A DNA stretch of 64,000 nucleotides, taken from contig JBAMJV010003350.1 of assembly GCA_037951105.1 (NCBI GenBank), positions 1 through 64,000 on the forward strand, given 5' to 3'. Origin of the DNA: Echinarachnius parma (Eukaryota; Echinodermata; Echinoidea; Clypeasteroida; Echinarachniidae). Positions 47,054 through 58,689 of this stretch are shown here, piece after piece (the first letter of the stretch is position 1; every line of letters starts with the position of its first letter). A program made the translations under genes and the position numbers. The notes under the pieces were generated by a model. The model searched no databases. It had not been told where the DNA came from and was given only the letters and a program-made list of their open reading frames with translations.

Positions 47054-48139
47054 AACAAACCCTAACACTTTAACACAGGCATACAGACATACATACATTC
47101 ATATCACAAACATGTACATGTACAGCTACACTTAAAAACTTGTTCACAGTCAATAACATACATGACACGTGTATGGCATTCCAAATATAATTTATTGGCA
47201 TATCAGTACAAATATGACATTACTCTTGCCTGATCCTTATACGCTAGTGCAGATAAACTCTTCTGACTTGAAGCACACAGTCCATCAAATAAAGAACAAG
47301 GGATTTGTACAATATATCTCACAACACATTAATTTCTTCTTTGGATATGGATTTCTTTAAGCAGAATTGAAACTTAATACATTTATATTATTCTTGATAA
47401 ATACATATGTTCGCAACTTGATATTGTTTGTCACTTATAGATGAACATAATTCTTTAATGACCAAATCAGAATATTGATAAGAAATTTCAATTAAATATT
47501 TAAATAACAGTTTTGGGAAACGTCTCTAAAACAAAATTTGATATTTACTTCATTGCTGATAATATGAAATAAATAACATCCATAATTCACTTATGTAAAG
47601 ATGTAATATCAAAGTGAATATTGCGACAAAAGAAGCTCACCCAACAGGTCAGATTGAATCAAAGCAAGATCTACTGTTTTGGTTTTTATTAATGTCATAT
47701 GCCCTTTACAATTAATTGCAGTGGCCTGGATGGTTTTCTGGGCTCTTTTGTTGGGAATTTAAATTAACCTGGAATAGAAACTAAAAAAGCAGCACAAACT
47801 ATTGCAATGAATAGATTATGTTTCTTGCCTCATAACTAGAGATAAGGTATTCAATGAAGTTGTTGCTATGACAGGCAAACTTCTGGCTAGCCTTCAGGGG
47901 GCGAGAGCTCGATCATGACACAGGACCAGCCCCTGTTCCACTGATCTCTAGATATGCTTGTATTATCATTTATGGTTGAATGAGTAAGGTGGTATGTGTG
48001 CTCCACTACATTCTTTTTAAAGTTTTATGTCATTCTTTCATATTGACATCAATGAGTTAGAACCTATGATGTTAATTACCATGGTTAATGTCGCTTGTCC
48101 ATAATCGAACCCCCTTGGGCCTGGTTGCCAGGAACAACC

Positions 48140-48525
48140 TTAAAGGGACTTAGCAACATTGTCCAAATCCTCAAAATCCAATTGGAATTCTAGCGGTTCC
48201 CTCATACCTTGTTGTATTTGTATTAACAATAAAAGCATGAGACAGGTTTCGGTTTTTCAAATTTCCCTTTCGTTAAAAAGATATTCACGATTGAAGTGTT
48301 CAGATGTTAAATTATCCACTGGATCGTCAAAACCGTGTACAAAGTGAGTGCAATGAGTTAGTGAATATCACTTTGCATTTTTGCTCATTACTCGGCCATA
48401 TAACGTCCATTTAACTCGAAATTTTCACACAACACCCAGTGGACATATCAGATAACAACAATATACATTGTATCAACCACTCATCACTTTTTGCACATGT
48501 CAACAAAGTTACTAGATCCCTTTAA
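48140..48525. mobile_element. TTAA MITE, family C, copy 5 (complete)
   Basis: The best-kept family C copy: 386 bp, left end TTAAAGGGACTTAGCAAC, right end GTTACTAGATCCCTTTAA. Used as the reference for the other C copies. It lies beyond the TSFM 3' end. Confidence 0.9.
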
Positions 48526-48981
48526 TTTGTTAATAGGACATGCATGCAATTTGAATGTCTCAGTATACTGGTATGTTGAAGGCGGGGAAGGGGGATTGTT
48601 CAGGGGAGCAATAAATACCTAATAGGATTTCAAACAAAAATGCTTAGTTGATAACAGTATTATCTTCCAGACTGGTGATGTTCCAAAGTGTATCATCTTT
48701 TTTTAAACAACCGGCAATCACCATAATGCCTATGATTAGTGACTAAAATGGCAATGTTTCAAGATTTTGGTATTGGAAGTATCTTGTGAAGCTCATGCAT
48801 GTGGACTAATCTCAGCTCTCGGGCATCAAATCTCCCCATTCAAATCGTCAGGGAGCAATTTCCTTTGATCCTCCTAAAACAAGATTTAAAGCCCTTTATG
48901 TTTCCAAACAAAAATGCTCAGTGGATAACAGTATTATCTTCCAAATTGTAGACTTGGAAATCTCATACATGTGTACCAATC

Positions 48982-51900
48982 TCAGCTCTCCTGCGTCGAC
49001 TCTCCACATTCAAACCTGGCAAAATCCACAATCTCCACATTCTCCTGGAGGAGCAGCTCCCCAACCGTCACACTGGGATCCAAGAGGTACTCCTGGTTCA
49101 GCATCTCCTCGGTTTCGGGCTCGGGTTCTGCGGGCGGTGGTGTTGAATCCCCCTCCTCATCATCAGGTCTGGCCTCTTGGTCCAACGCTGCCTCTTCGTT
49201 TGCTTTCACATCTGAGCATATATGAGATAATACAGATAAGGCATAAAACATAAGTAGGCTATTAAAGTAAGTGGCAATACTCATGATTATATATGTTTTA
49301 AGTTTCAGCTTCTGAAGCTGGTGGAGTTCTATCCCCTCCTCATCAGGTCTAGATTCTTGGTCCAACGCTACCTCTTCGCTTGCTTTCACATCTAAACATA
49401 CGGGAGATAAAAACATAACAAAGCATAAAATATACCATAGATAGACAAACAGTGGTAGTAAGTTTGTGGCAACACTCCTGATCAAACACCTTTCCAATAC
49501 TCGGCTTCAATAGGTTGTGATGTTGGCTCCCCCTCATCGTGTCAGAACTATTGGTCCAATGCTGCCTCTTAGCTTGTATCTTTCATATCTAAACAAAGAA
49601 GAGATACAATGTAAGTATATTTCTGGTCAGTTTCTTTATATGTGCCTCGCCATCCGCAGGGGAGCCAAAAGTCGCAAGATGTCGAACCTCAGAAATCACG
49701 ATTGATTTAAAATTGCATGAAAAAGTGAAAAAAAATATTATTGCCTCATGCATTTCCCTGATATCTGTTCTACCAGTACGCAAAATATCCAGTAAAAATA
49801 TCCAGTGGAAAGGTAAAAATTAAGCAGAGTTTTGAAGCATGTTTTTTGCAGGTTTGAAAAGTTTGCGTTCCAAAATTATTTGCCACTAAAAGCGATCGAT
49901 ATTAAGCTCCGCCTCTTAACAACCCCTTTGTGCTAAGTTGGAATCTCGTTAGCTGTCAAGAGCGGCCAGCACGCATCGAGATTCTTTAATCCCTATTGAC
50001 TGCGCCGCCGCTTGCACGGAGATTAGTAATCCAAATGGCCTCCATTGTATAGTGGCCCTATTGAGTTTGACAAAGTATGTTTATGACAATACGACCCAAG
50101 TCCTATCCAATTAACTGCACACCCACCCCCCCCCCCCCCCCCCCCCTCCAACCTCATACACTATGTACACCACTGGTTGAGTGTGAGTATTATATAGATT
50201 AAAGAATTGGGCCCTGTAACATAACATTCATTAATCGTATGTAGAATTAATTTGTCGTACTAAATATTTAAGTAGTTCATAATAATTTTATAATAAGGCA
50301 TACCCCCCCCCCCCCCCCCCCCCACACCACCAAAAAAAAAAAAAAAAAACGCTATTTACAGCTTGTTTTAAGTTGGCTAAAGCACAATCCCACTCTTTTA
50401 TATACCCTCATTTTGAAGTTGACCGAGGCTCGCCTCCGTTACTTAGACACCTGTTTCAAAATTGTCTAAGGGACATCCCCGGGCATCCCCGCCAAAAGAA
50501 CGAAAACAAACCCTGTACCAACGGATCCCCCCCCCTCCCACTTTGGTACCTGGGGCCTCCCCCTCCAAAATGTCTAGCTTCGATACCCCGTTTTACTTTT
50601 CACGTATCAACATACTGTTCTTTGTAATAGTTTTTACATTACGCACCAGACGCAAGTTTGCATTCCTAAAATCAAACTGCCAGTCAATACCGATTAATCG
50701 AACAATAAACAGAGCCAGAGCGGAATCCCTTTTGTTACCTGAAAGTGCTCGCTATTGTATCATGTGCTCGATGTGTACAGTTTATCGTTCCAAACCCACT
50801 TAAATTGTAATTAAATCTGTTCATATCTCTACAATGCATGGATAATATTCAACAGTTTCTGGAGGGAAGGTGTATATCATACATATTTACTGATATGCAA
50901 GTTTTCAAGAAAATTGAATAAAGGTTGCTACGACATTTTATTCATGCAATCGGTTCATTTATGGCCTGCTTAAAATGCTAATTTCACTTTCGAAATAGAT
51001 GTAAAGTTTCTTGAGCTATTTTCTCGGCATCTTATTTCCAGACCGTTCAATATTTGCCTTAGAAAAGCGTCAATAACTCCGCGTTGCAGAATCATTATGA
51101 GACAAACTTTATATCATATTAAAGCTTAGATATTGCTGAATCGAACTAAATACAAATCCAGAAAATCAACTTTGTCGACTTTTGGTTCTTCTACGTAGGA
51201 CGGGTCACATATGTTTGAATTAGTTAATTAGTGGCGAAACTCCTGATAAACAGACTTCTTCAAACTTCTGTTTCGAGCTCAGCTTAGATTGGCTGTTGGC
51301 TCCTCATCCTCATCACCATCGTCAGGTCCAGACTCTTGGACTAATGCAGATTCAGCATCTCATCAGTTCCAGTGTGACAGGGATAAGTGTCCAGCCAGGG
51401 ATAATTGGCAGTGACGTCATTTGGACACTTTCAAAATCCTAATTTGTGGACGTCACTCATACACCGTAAACGTTTTTGTGTTTAATTCAATAAAATGAAC
51501 ATGAATAAATAAGAATCAAACTAATATGCCACTAAACATTGCTTTTACACGTGACACACACACAGGACAGATATCCCTTGATTAAATCTGCCCTGGACAC
51601 ATGGACACTTTTCCCCGTCACACTGGTCTCAGCTTCGGTGGGTGGTGGTGTGGACTCCCACGACTCATCAGGTCCTAGAATTTTGGTCTAATGTTGCCTC
51701 TTCGTTTGCTTTTGCATCTAAAGAGGCAACATATTATACAACAGACAGGAATTATAATATACAACACATAGGCCCTGTTGCAGAAAGAGATATAATCGAT
51801 TGTAAGTCAGATCATGTGTTCTAAATGTGCAAATCTGATTGGTTGAAACGCGACAGTTGTCTGACTTACAATCAATTGTAACTTACAATCGATTGTATCT

Positions 51901-52426
51901 CTTTCTGCAACGGGGCCCTAAACAGACAGTAGGATTTATTAGCACTAAACTTGATTCTACATCTTGGCTCTGATAGGCTGTGGTGTATGCTCCTCTTCCT
52001 TTTCCTCTTCATTATCATCAGGTCAAGCCTCATGGTCCAATGCTGCTGCCTCCTCCCTTGTTTTTGAGAATTTGGCCAATATCTACAGACGCTTGTACAG
52101 TCAAACCTGTCTATTACAGCCACCCTCCCTATGTGACCACTAAGGTATGGCCACCAAAATGAATCTTCAGCTAAGATAAGGAATGTTATGAATTACGAAT
52201 CTTATAGAGGTCACCTGTCTACAGTGGCCACTTTGTATTCCTACAAGTGGTCACTACAAACAGGTTGACTGTACCAAGTAGTTTCAAACCTACCCCGTGG
52301 ATTCTTCAGCGGATTCATGCCGACAACGTGCTGCAAGGGTCGCTTGCCTAGGACATCCGGTCTCAACAAGATTGGCAGTAACACAGAGTATAAACCCAAA
52401 CACAGTCAGACCTGTCTATAACGGCC

Positions 52427-52458
<32 letters not shown>

Positions 52459-55400
52459 TGTGACCACCAAAGGTAAACCTCTGCAGAGAAAAGGATGTTA
52501 ATATGTTAGTTTCAAACCTACCCCTTGGCTCCGGTGGCTTGTAGACTCCAATCTTCAGCGGATTCATGCCCACGACGTGCTGTGAGAGTCGCCTTCCCAG
52601 GACATCCGGTCGCCAGCTGGCTGACGTCTCATCGCTCAGGTTCTTGAAGACCACCAGGGCACCGTACTTGCCCATACTGCACCTACTAGGGTCAGCCAGC
52701 TGGGGCTTCTGGAGAGCCGAGTGCACATAGGAACCTAATAATAGAAGGAAAACATTTTTCATTCCCATGTATTCAAAGTAATGTTGCAGCATTTAAATAG
52801 CTCTAGGCCACACATCTTCTAAAAAGGAGTGAAAGCTCAGTGTGTTAATCTTCACTGAGAGTCGCCTTCCCAGGACATCAGGTCGCCAGCTGGCTGAATT
52901 CTCCTCGCTCAGGTTTTTGAAGACCACCAAGGCACCGTACTTGCCCATACTGCACCTACTAGGGTCAGCCAGTTGGGGCTTCTGAAGAGCCGAGTGCACA
53001 TAGGAACCTAATAATGAGAGTAGTAAGGAAAGTCAGTCGTCTTCAAAGACAAGATGGTGCCGCATTTGAACCCCTTCCCTTCAAGATTATAAATTTCCTT
53101 TAGACTTTGTACATAGCCTTCCAGATTTAAGTAGGTATGGTAACACTGTAAATACTACAGAAAGTGGAAATCGATTATCTCTTACGTACAAAAAGTGACA
53201 TAATGCCCTTCTCTTTCTCAACCTGCGATATATACAACAACAAAATAGAGACTGTATCTTATATCTTGACTAAAACAGAGGAATTTTTGATATGAATACT
53301 GAGTTAACTCACCTATAAATAATTGTTCTGGTGCTGCTATACCAAGGCCTCTCCTTATAGACATATTCTCCCCAACCTGTCCTATCGTAAGGGCGGTCAA
53401 GTCCTGTAACGATTTGCCGTCTTCTCCGTCTAAAGATTTCAGATCTTCAGCTGACAAAGGAGCCTTCAAAAGAAAACATTATGTATTATTGTATTAACTA
53501 TTAACACATGGCTCAACACTAGCACTAAATGGGTATTCAGTATTTGAGCGCAATGTATTGATAGATGTACTTTAATTGAAGTTTAAATGAACGATACAAG
53601 GTAGCAAATGTCTGCGACCTAAAAATTGATAGTTTTGTATTAAAGGGGTAGTTTAGTTTTGGTAGAGAGGGCGCTGCACATCACAATTTTTTTGTGAGAT
53701 ATGAAAAACTGAGTGTCGAATTTGAGAGAACATGCAATTTTAATGGAAGAATAAACTTTATTTGGTCAAAATCGGTCCAGAAACGGCTGAAAAATCAATA
53801 AATATATTTGATCTTATAATTATTTGGGGCCCAAATAATTAGATGATTTTTTCAAAAAATTAAAAAAATGCTTACACTTTTTCAAAAATTGTCAAAAGCG
53901 TTTTTTAAATAGTTGTTGATGATCTATCTTCTTAATCATTATTTCAATAGAACATCACATGCATTATTTTGCATGAAAAATGGTTGAAAGTAATGCCTTT
54001 TTAGAAAGCGCTCTCTTGTGTTTTAATGGCTCTTTTGGAATGATAACAGGCTTTTTACTTAGTCGTTTGTAATTTTGTATACCTTTCGAGCATGGTGGAG
54101 TAATAACTATTAGTTTATAATGTTACTGTCCAGGTTTGGTTACTAAAGTTCAGCCTTACCAAAACTGTACTACCCCTTTAATTACTAAACACAAATTTTC
54201 AAAATGACTCTTTTTAAGAATGATTTACCTTGAAGACATTCTCCTGCACTTGCTGTCCCTTCTGACTCGCAAGAGCTGCTGCCGCCACCTGCCCAACCAG
54301 ATGCTGAAACTTGGTGTTCCTTGCAACAAAATCTGTTTCACAATTTACCTGCAAACATATATGTCAAAGAGGGTGACATCGATTACATTGTATTTGAGTG
54401 AAAATCTGTTCAATCATGTTTAAATCACTTTTCATATTTCAACAAAGTTTCTTTTTTACTATGCTTCCAAATACATGTTGCCAATTTACAGAATACTGAA
54501 CATAAATATTATTTACATAACATTCCTTCACAAATAAAACAATCTCCTTGTAACAGTACCGGTACTTGAATAATTGGTATTTTCAATCATTATTTTCATA
54601 TTTTTGTTAAAATCTTTAGTATGACCAAAGTAGGGATGGGTCTGAATGGGTCAATGCTAGACATTATCTTGTTTGCCTTGTGGCCCAGTCGGGCAAGTAA
54701 AAACAATACTTTTCATGTTCTACTGGCCTGAAACCTGAATCTGGTAGCCTCAAACAAAGAAACATATTACAACTTCTGTTATATTTGGTTGTCCATTTGT
54801 GCAAGTGGAATTAAGTATCAATGAAATTTGGTGGCCCAAAGCTAACTTTTAATGGCAGGGCTGTGCTAATTTGTTGTACTAGCCTTTACCTCAACCATAA
54901 CAGCAGAGTTGCCCTGACACTGAAAGTGAACTCCTATCAACCCTTGAGCTGTGACCCTTCCCTGTAGCTTGGTGGCTTTGCTCCACCCTAAGCTACCATG
55001 GCTGGTGCTATTAAGTTAACCAGTACCTCAATTACTGCAGCAGAGTTAATGTGACAATTACCTCCACCATAACAGCAGAGTTGCCCTGATACTGGACTCC
55101 TATCAACCCATGAGCTGTGACCCTTCCCTGCAGCTAGGTAGCCTTGCTCCACCCTATAAAGCTACCATGCCCGGTGTTATTAACCAGTACTTCAATTACT
55201 ACAGCAGAGTTAATGTGACAATTACCTCCACCATAACAGCACAGTTGCCCAAACACTGAACTCCTATCAACCCATGTGCTGTAACCCTTCCCTTCAGCTT
55301 GGTTGTCTTGCTCCACCCTAAGCTACCATGGCTGGTGCTAATAAGTTAACTAGTACCTCAATTATTACAGCAGAGTTGCCCTGATCCTTACCTCCACAAT

Positions 55401-57966
55401 GACAGCAGAGTTGCCCTGACACTGGACTCATCAACCCATGAGCTGTAACCCTTTCCTGCAGCTTGGTGGCTTTGCTCCATCCTATAAAGCTACCATGGCT
55501 GGTGCTATTAAGTTAACCAGTACCTCAATTATTACAGCAGAGTTGCCCTGACCCTTACCTCCACCATGACAGCAGAGTTGCCCTGACACTGAACTCCTAT
55601 CAACCCATGTGCTGTGACCCTTCCTTGCAGTTTGGTGGCCTTGCTCCATCCTTCCTTCTGGGCTTGCTCCCTCAGCCAGGTCTCCGCCTGCAAAAAAAGG
55701 GAAATAAATAAACATTTTAAATTCAAACATAAGGGATTACACAGAATACTTCAATACTAGTATTCAAATTAGCTTTTACTTTCAAGTACATCTGCAAGAT
55801 CTACAGAACTGAAGGCTCAGGCAGATTTATTAGAAAAACAAACACACTATTTAACCAACAACATCATCTGAACTATTTCTTGTTCACGCCATTATACATG
55901 TACGTGTACTTCTTTTCAAATGTCTTTACTCCCCAGTCCCCAAGTAGAGACAGTACTAATACAAACCACACAATGGATACAGAAATTGTGGTCTTTATAG
56001 ATTTGTGTTATTAACAAGCAAAACTTTGGGTTCTACGAGTACTAGTAATGAAAAAGGGGAAAATGCATCAATACAATCTCAGACTTAAAATAGTAATTTG
56101 GTCACCATAATCCTTACTTAGATTAGCAGAGGGAGGGAGGGAGATCTCTGCAAATTGGAGGGAAAGATACAAAAAGATAGTCAGTTCAAGAGCAAATATA
56201 AATAGAAAACAAAAATTGACCATGACTATGATTACTATTAGGCTACAATCATTGTCAACTAGCAAGTTATTAATGAACATGTTCCCTACTAGATTTTGCA
56301 AAGGGTTAATACAGGACCCACCAGATTTCCATAGGAAATGGGTTAAAAATACAAGAGTATGCGGTTTGGCAACATAATCACCTTTTCTACATCATTCTCA
56401 AATTTCTCCAGAGCTTTCCTGCAGTTGACGAAGCTAAAACCCGTCTTCTTTCTCAGTTTGGCTAAATTGGCCTTGGTGCCAGAGGCTGGTGATGCCACGG
56501 CCAGTCGTAATGTGCTAGACGCATGGATATGCCTGGCACTTAGGCATACCAAATATCCTGGAAATTGGAAAAGAAAAGATTTTAAATTATTAAAATAATC
56601 ACAAGTTGATCACAGACAAAGTCTTTGCAATTCGCACACTGTAACAGTTATACTTCCCACACATTGTCACATAGATTTGAATACAACAAAAACTGCAAAT
56701 ATTTCACAGTAAAATACATTCCAAAATAATTTTCTAAGGGCCCAAGGCCGACAGTATTAAAAGGACAGTACAGTAACTGTAAAAGAGGCCCTGAAAACGA
56801 TAGATTGATCAATCTAATAAAGACCCTCTCGACTCAGCTCCATTTGTGAAATCATGTTTTTTCTTGTTATTTTTTGTTGTACTCCCTGTTGTGCTGTTGG
56901 TATGCACCGACTGTCCTCGCCAATACTGTTCGTTCATATTATATCTACGTTCTGAATCGCATTTTTGTTCGCGTCGCACAGCTACTGCACGCATGCAGGG
57001 TACATTGATTCATGATTGCGCAAGGGGTGTCGGCGAATTCACTTTGACCCTGTCGTTATTGGCTACGACCCGACGCTACCGGTATCAAATAAAGGAATAG
57101 TAGTGTACGATATCATGTGTAACATACAAAGTATTTTACACATTAACAGAACAGGTATGGCACACTTGGCAGCATACCTGTACTGCCATGTGTAAAATAC
57201 TTTGTATGTTACACATGACCCCACACACTTCGTGGTGCCTTTGTTCTATACCGCTAGCGTCCGGTCGTAACCATTAACAACTCATTGTCAACTGGGTCAC
57301 AGTGAATTCGCTCACACCCCTTGAACAATCAATTACCCCGCCGAGCGAAAACATAACGCACTACGTCAATGTGATTCTGTATGCTAAGCACAAACGGTAT
57401 AAGTGGTGGTGCTGGTGCTTGGCAGTTAGTCTGCATCACAATCGATGATGCATTCCATGTATGACAATATGACATCAACACTTACGACTTTGAATTTGAG
57501 AAAAAGCAAAGCCAAAGCCAAACTCATGAGTCAAAGGCAAAGCCACCAAACATTTTCAAAAACAAAACTGAAAAAGGAAGCAAAGCCAAAGCCAAGCCTC
57601 AAGGCAAAGAGAAAGGCAAAGTCAAACACTAACTTACTACATCTGAGAAAGAGGACAAGAAAATAACAGATTCCCAGATTTATTGTTCTAATTCCCGACT
57701 TTAGATTATATTTGGTTATTGTGTCTTTACAACTATAATAGACTCTTTATATGGGCACGTCTGCGAAGAGAATGCCCACTTGGATTTAACTGCTTCAGAA
57801 GTCAACACAAAACCCAGTATGTGGGACAATGAAATAGAAAGTCGATGTTTAACAAGATAGAACCAGCTCAGTGTTTAATTGAAAGACTAATGTATTAGGA
57901 CTAGTTTGTAGACGTTTCTGTCCTTTTTAGTAATACGGTTAAATTCTCACCAGATTTCTTGAACAT
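48982..57966 (-). CDS. TSFM: Elongation factor Ts, mitochondrial, seven exons
   Basis: Minus-strand exons 57966-57951, 56557-56382, 55687-55559, 54348-54229, 53463-53313, 52734-52522 and 49211-48982 have GT-AG introns with consistent phases (1, 0, 0, 0, 1, 1), giving 344 residues against about 325 in human. The first exon has only 16 coding bases (MFKKS plus one base); an in-frame TAA without any other ATG lies upstream. Residues 1 to about 33 are basic and Ser/Ala-rich, as a mitochondrial presequence. The N-terminal domain has [16 protein letters not shown] (40-55) and [20 protein letters not shown], the core has the TDFV motif (112-115) that displaces Mg2+ from EF-Tu, and the C-terminal block has [10 protein letters not shown] and [12 protein letters not shown]-Ts exchanges GDP for GTP on mitochondrial EF-Tu. 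Exons 3, 6 and 7 have decayed copies in the introns. Confidence 0.95.
49300..49391 (-). pseudogene. Copy b of the TSFM last exon, 5' part
   Basis: Minus strand: after an acceptor TTTAG, it repeats [13 protein letters not shown] as [13 protein letters not shown] with RPDEEG, then diverges after about 30 codons. It lacks the conserved [10 protein letters not shown] end. Confidence 0.88.
49495..49588 (-). pseudogene. Copy c of the TSFM last exon, 5' part
   Basis: Minus strand: an acceptor-like TTTAG is followed by ATATGAAAGATACAAGC and GAGGCAGCATTGGACCAA. It is more decayed than copy b and is out of frame. Confidence 0.8.
51278..51390 (-). pseudogene. Copy d of the TSFM last exon
   Basis: Minus strand: matches the [14 protein letters not shown]-type acidic stretch (AGTCTGGACCTGACGATGG) and parts of the following block (ACTGATGAGATGCTGAATC). 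Strongly diverged, no usable acceptor seen. Confidence 0.65.
51628..51717 (-). pseudogene. Copy e of the TSFM last exon
   Basis: Minus strand: CCTCTTTAG acceptor, then ATGCAAAAGCAAACGAAGAG and GAGGCAACATTAGACCA. A TGA follows in the acidic stretch, so it would end the protein early. Confidence 0.85.
51771..51918. mobile_element. MITE family S with 20-bp inverted ends
   Basis: Ends GGCCCTGTTGCAGAAAGAGA and complement, flanked by TA. The inside repeats ATCGATTGTAAGTCAGA and complements. It lies in TSFM intron 6, between exon 7 copies e and f. A relative is in GPCR intron 1 (6720-6865). Confidence 0.9.
51960..52075 (-). pseudogene. Copy f of the TSFM last exon
   Basis: Minus strand: AACAAGGGAGGAGGCAGCAG is followed by CATTGGACCATGAGGC and an acidic stretch with GATGATAATGAAGAGG, with TGA in frame. 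It is the most 5' of the exon 7 copies. Confidence 0.75.
52096..52274. mobile_element. MITE family K, copy 2
   Basis: Ends TACAGTCAAACCTGTC and ACAGGTTGACTGTA, repeating GTGGCCACTT and GTGACCACTA inside. In TSFM intron 6. A truncated copy with a 30-base poly(C) lies at 52401-52500. Confidence 0.85.
52294..52361 (-). pseudogene. Copy c of TSFM exon 6, 3' part only
   Basis: Minus strand: RPDVLGKR and [10 protein letters not shown] are recognisable, followed by the donor GTAGGTTTG as in the true exon. The 5' two thirds are absent. Confidence 0.85.
52856..53007 (-). pseudogene. Copy a of TSFM exon 6, 5' part
   Basis: Minus strand: it starts after the same TAG acceptor as the true exon, keeps [20 protein letters not shown] and [18 protein letters not shown] almost intact, and ends where the true exon continues with QHVVGM. 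A GTGAAG there could act as a donor, but it would leave the phase wrong for exon 7 and drop a conserved block, so the full exon at 52522-52734 is the better choice. Confidence 0.88.
53640..54181. mobile_element. TTAA MITE, family A, copy 4 (complete)
   Basis: 542 bp, ends TTAAAGGGGTAGTTTAGTTT and complement (AAACTGTACTACCCCTTTAA), TTAA on both sides. Located in TSFM intron 4. It is the reference copy for family A. Confidence 0.92.
54640..54870. repeat. Dispersed repeat P (TSFM intron 3)
   Basis: GGGCAAGTAAAA with a nearby ATGCTAGACAT-type start also occurs at about 36715-36790 (CACTAGCACTTGCC, GGGCAAGTAAAA) beside HSDL1 exon 3. It is non-coding. Confidence 0.5.
54889..55558 (-). pseudogene. 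Four tandem decayed copies of the TSFM exon 3 3' part
   Basis: Units near 55391-55480, 55227-55317, 55063-55153 and 54889-54990 repeat the exon 3 segment [19 protein letters not shown] to GNSAVMVE at a period of about 165 bp, each with a donor-like GTAA. All lack the first 40 bases ([13 protein letters not shown]) and a branch/acceptor. Between them lies a shared piece with CTACCATGGCTGGTGCTA. The true exon is 55559-55687. Confidence 0.92.
57018..57338. mobile_element. Foldback element in TSFM intron 1
   Basis: A perfect 31-bp inverted repeat (57113-57143 and 57188-57218, TCATGTGTAACATACAAAGT and complement) is the core of longer imperfect arms (AAGGGGTGT..GCGAATTCAC at the left and GTGAATTCGC..ACACCCCTT at the right). 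No coding capacity. Confidence 0.85.
57498..57635. repeat. Low-complexity AAAGCC-rich stretch (TSFM intron 1)
   Basis: Repeated AAAGCCAAAGCC and AAAGGCAAAG. It gives a Lys/Ala-rich open frame on + that I do not regard as a gene. Confidence 0.7.
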
Positions 57967-58555
57967 TTTACGAACCACGTCAATTCGTCCCGGCGAAGAG
58001 GCAAAGTCGAGACGCACAGTTGATATCGCGCTGATTTAATTTCAATTTCAATTTGTGGAAGCACTATGATTGCCTTACCCCCCCCCCCCCCCCCCCCCCC
58101 CCCGCCCCGGTCCTCGATCCCCCTCTCTCCATCCCTCTCTCAGACTCAGCTCCGCGCCCACCTCAACCCGCCCAAACTAGGCTATTGAATTCCTTAAATA
58201 TTAATTTTGAAACATTCCAGGACGGTATGCAAATTATGTAAATGTCGCAGTCCGTTATACCGCCCTTTTTTTGGTAAGTAAAATGTTGAGAGGTATTTAA
58301 TTAAGTGGCGTAAAGGGGGCAAGGAAGGGACGTGCCCCAAAACCTGAAAAAAAAAACAATAAAACATAACTCGAATTGCCCTCCCCCCCCCCCCCCCCCA
58401 TGCACCCCCTCCAAGTCTCAGTGAGGTATAGGTTAAAGGGCATCAAGCGTGGGGATGCTACATAGCGGGTCGCCATTTTGAACTGGGTTAGTTTGCGCGC
58501 ACCGCATGACACTGAGCTAACGTGCATTACGCACCGTGCGCAACGCGTATGCAAG
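57967..58555. promoter_or_regulatory. TSFM upstream region, possible bidirectional promoter
   Basis: The 590 bp between the TSFM start and the candidate exon at 58556 contain a poly(C) run (58080-58103), another at 58382-58399, and a CpG-rich stretch near 58485-58555 with TGCGCGCACCGC and GTGCGCAACGC, resembling NRF1-type sites common in genes for mitochondrial proteins. The assignment is an inference from position. Confidence 0.35.
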
Positions 58556-58619
58556 ATGGCGCCGCGCATCTCATTTGACGAATCTGAACTACCTTTAACC
58601 TGTTGTCTACGGGAACCAG
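58556..58619 (+). CDS. Possible first coding exon of an unknown divergent gene
   Basis: AAGATGGCGCCG places an ATG in a good context that also matches a YY1-type site often seen at the start of housekeeping genes. It reads MAPRISFDESELPLTCCLRE plus Pro and is followed by a good donor (CCAG then GTGGGT). No second exon was found, and the 58.6-61 kb region holds no matching coding segment that I recognise. It may also be chance. Confidence 0.3.
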
Positions 58620-58689
58620 GTGGGTCCTGTATTAACTCTATAGGGATTGCACAATCTATATATAGTAGGGAACAGGTTGTTTAATGTGC

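Larger units (their letters stand above)
43868..48139. other. Intergenic DNA between convergent HSDL1 and TSFM
   Basis: No gene seen. It holds HSDL1 3' UTR sequence of unknown length and the repeat elements listed separately within it. I could not identify one convincing polyadenylation signal among several AT-rich candidates. Confidence 0.5.

Noticed and set aside
52856-53007. TSFM exon 6 copy a as a mutually exclusive exon
   Set aside because: Splicing at its only donor-like site leaves the wrong phase for exon 7 and removes the HVVGM block.
57445-57666. A Lys/Ala-rich frame that looks like a small basic protein
   Set aside because: It is a low-complexity AAAGCC tract in TSFM intron 1 with no conserved motif.
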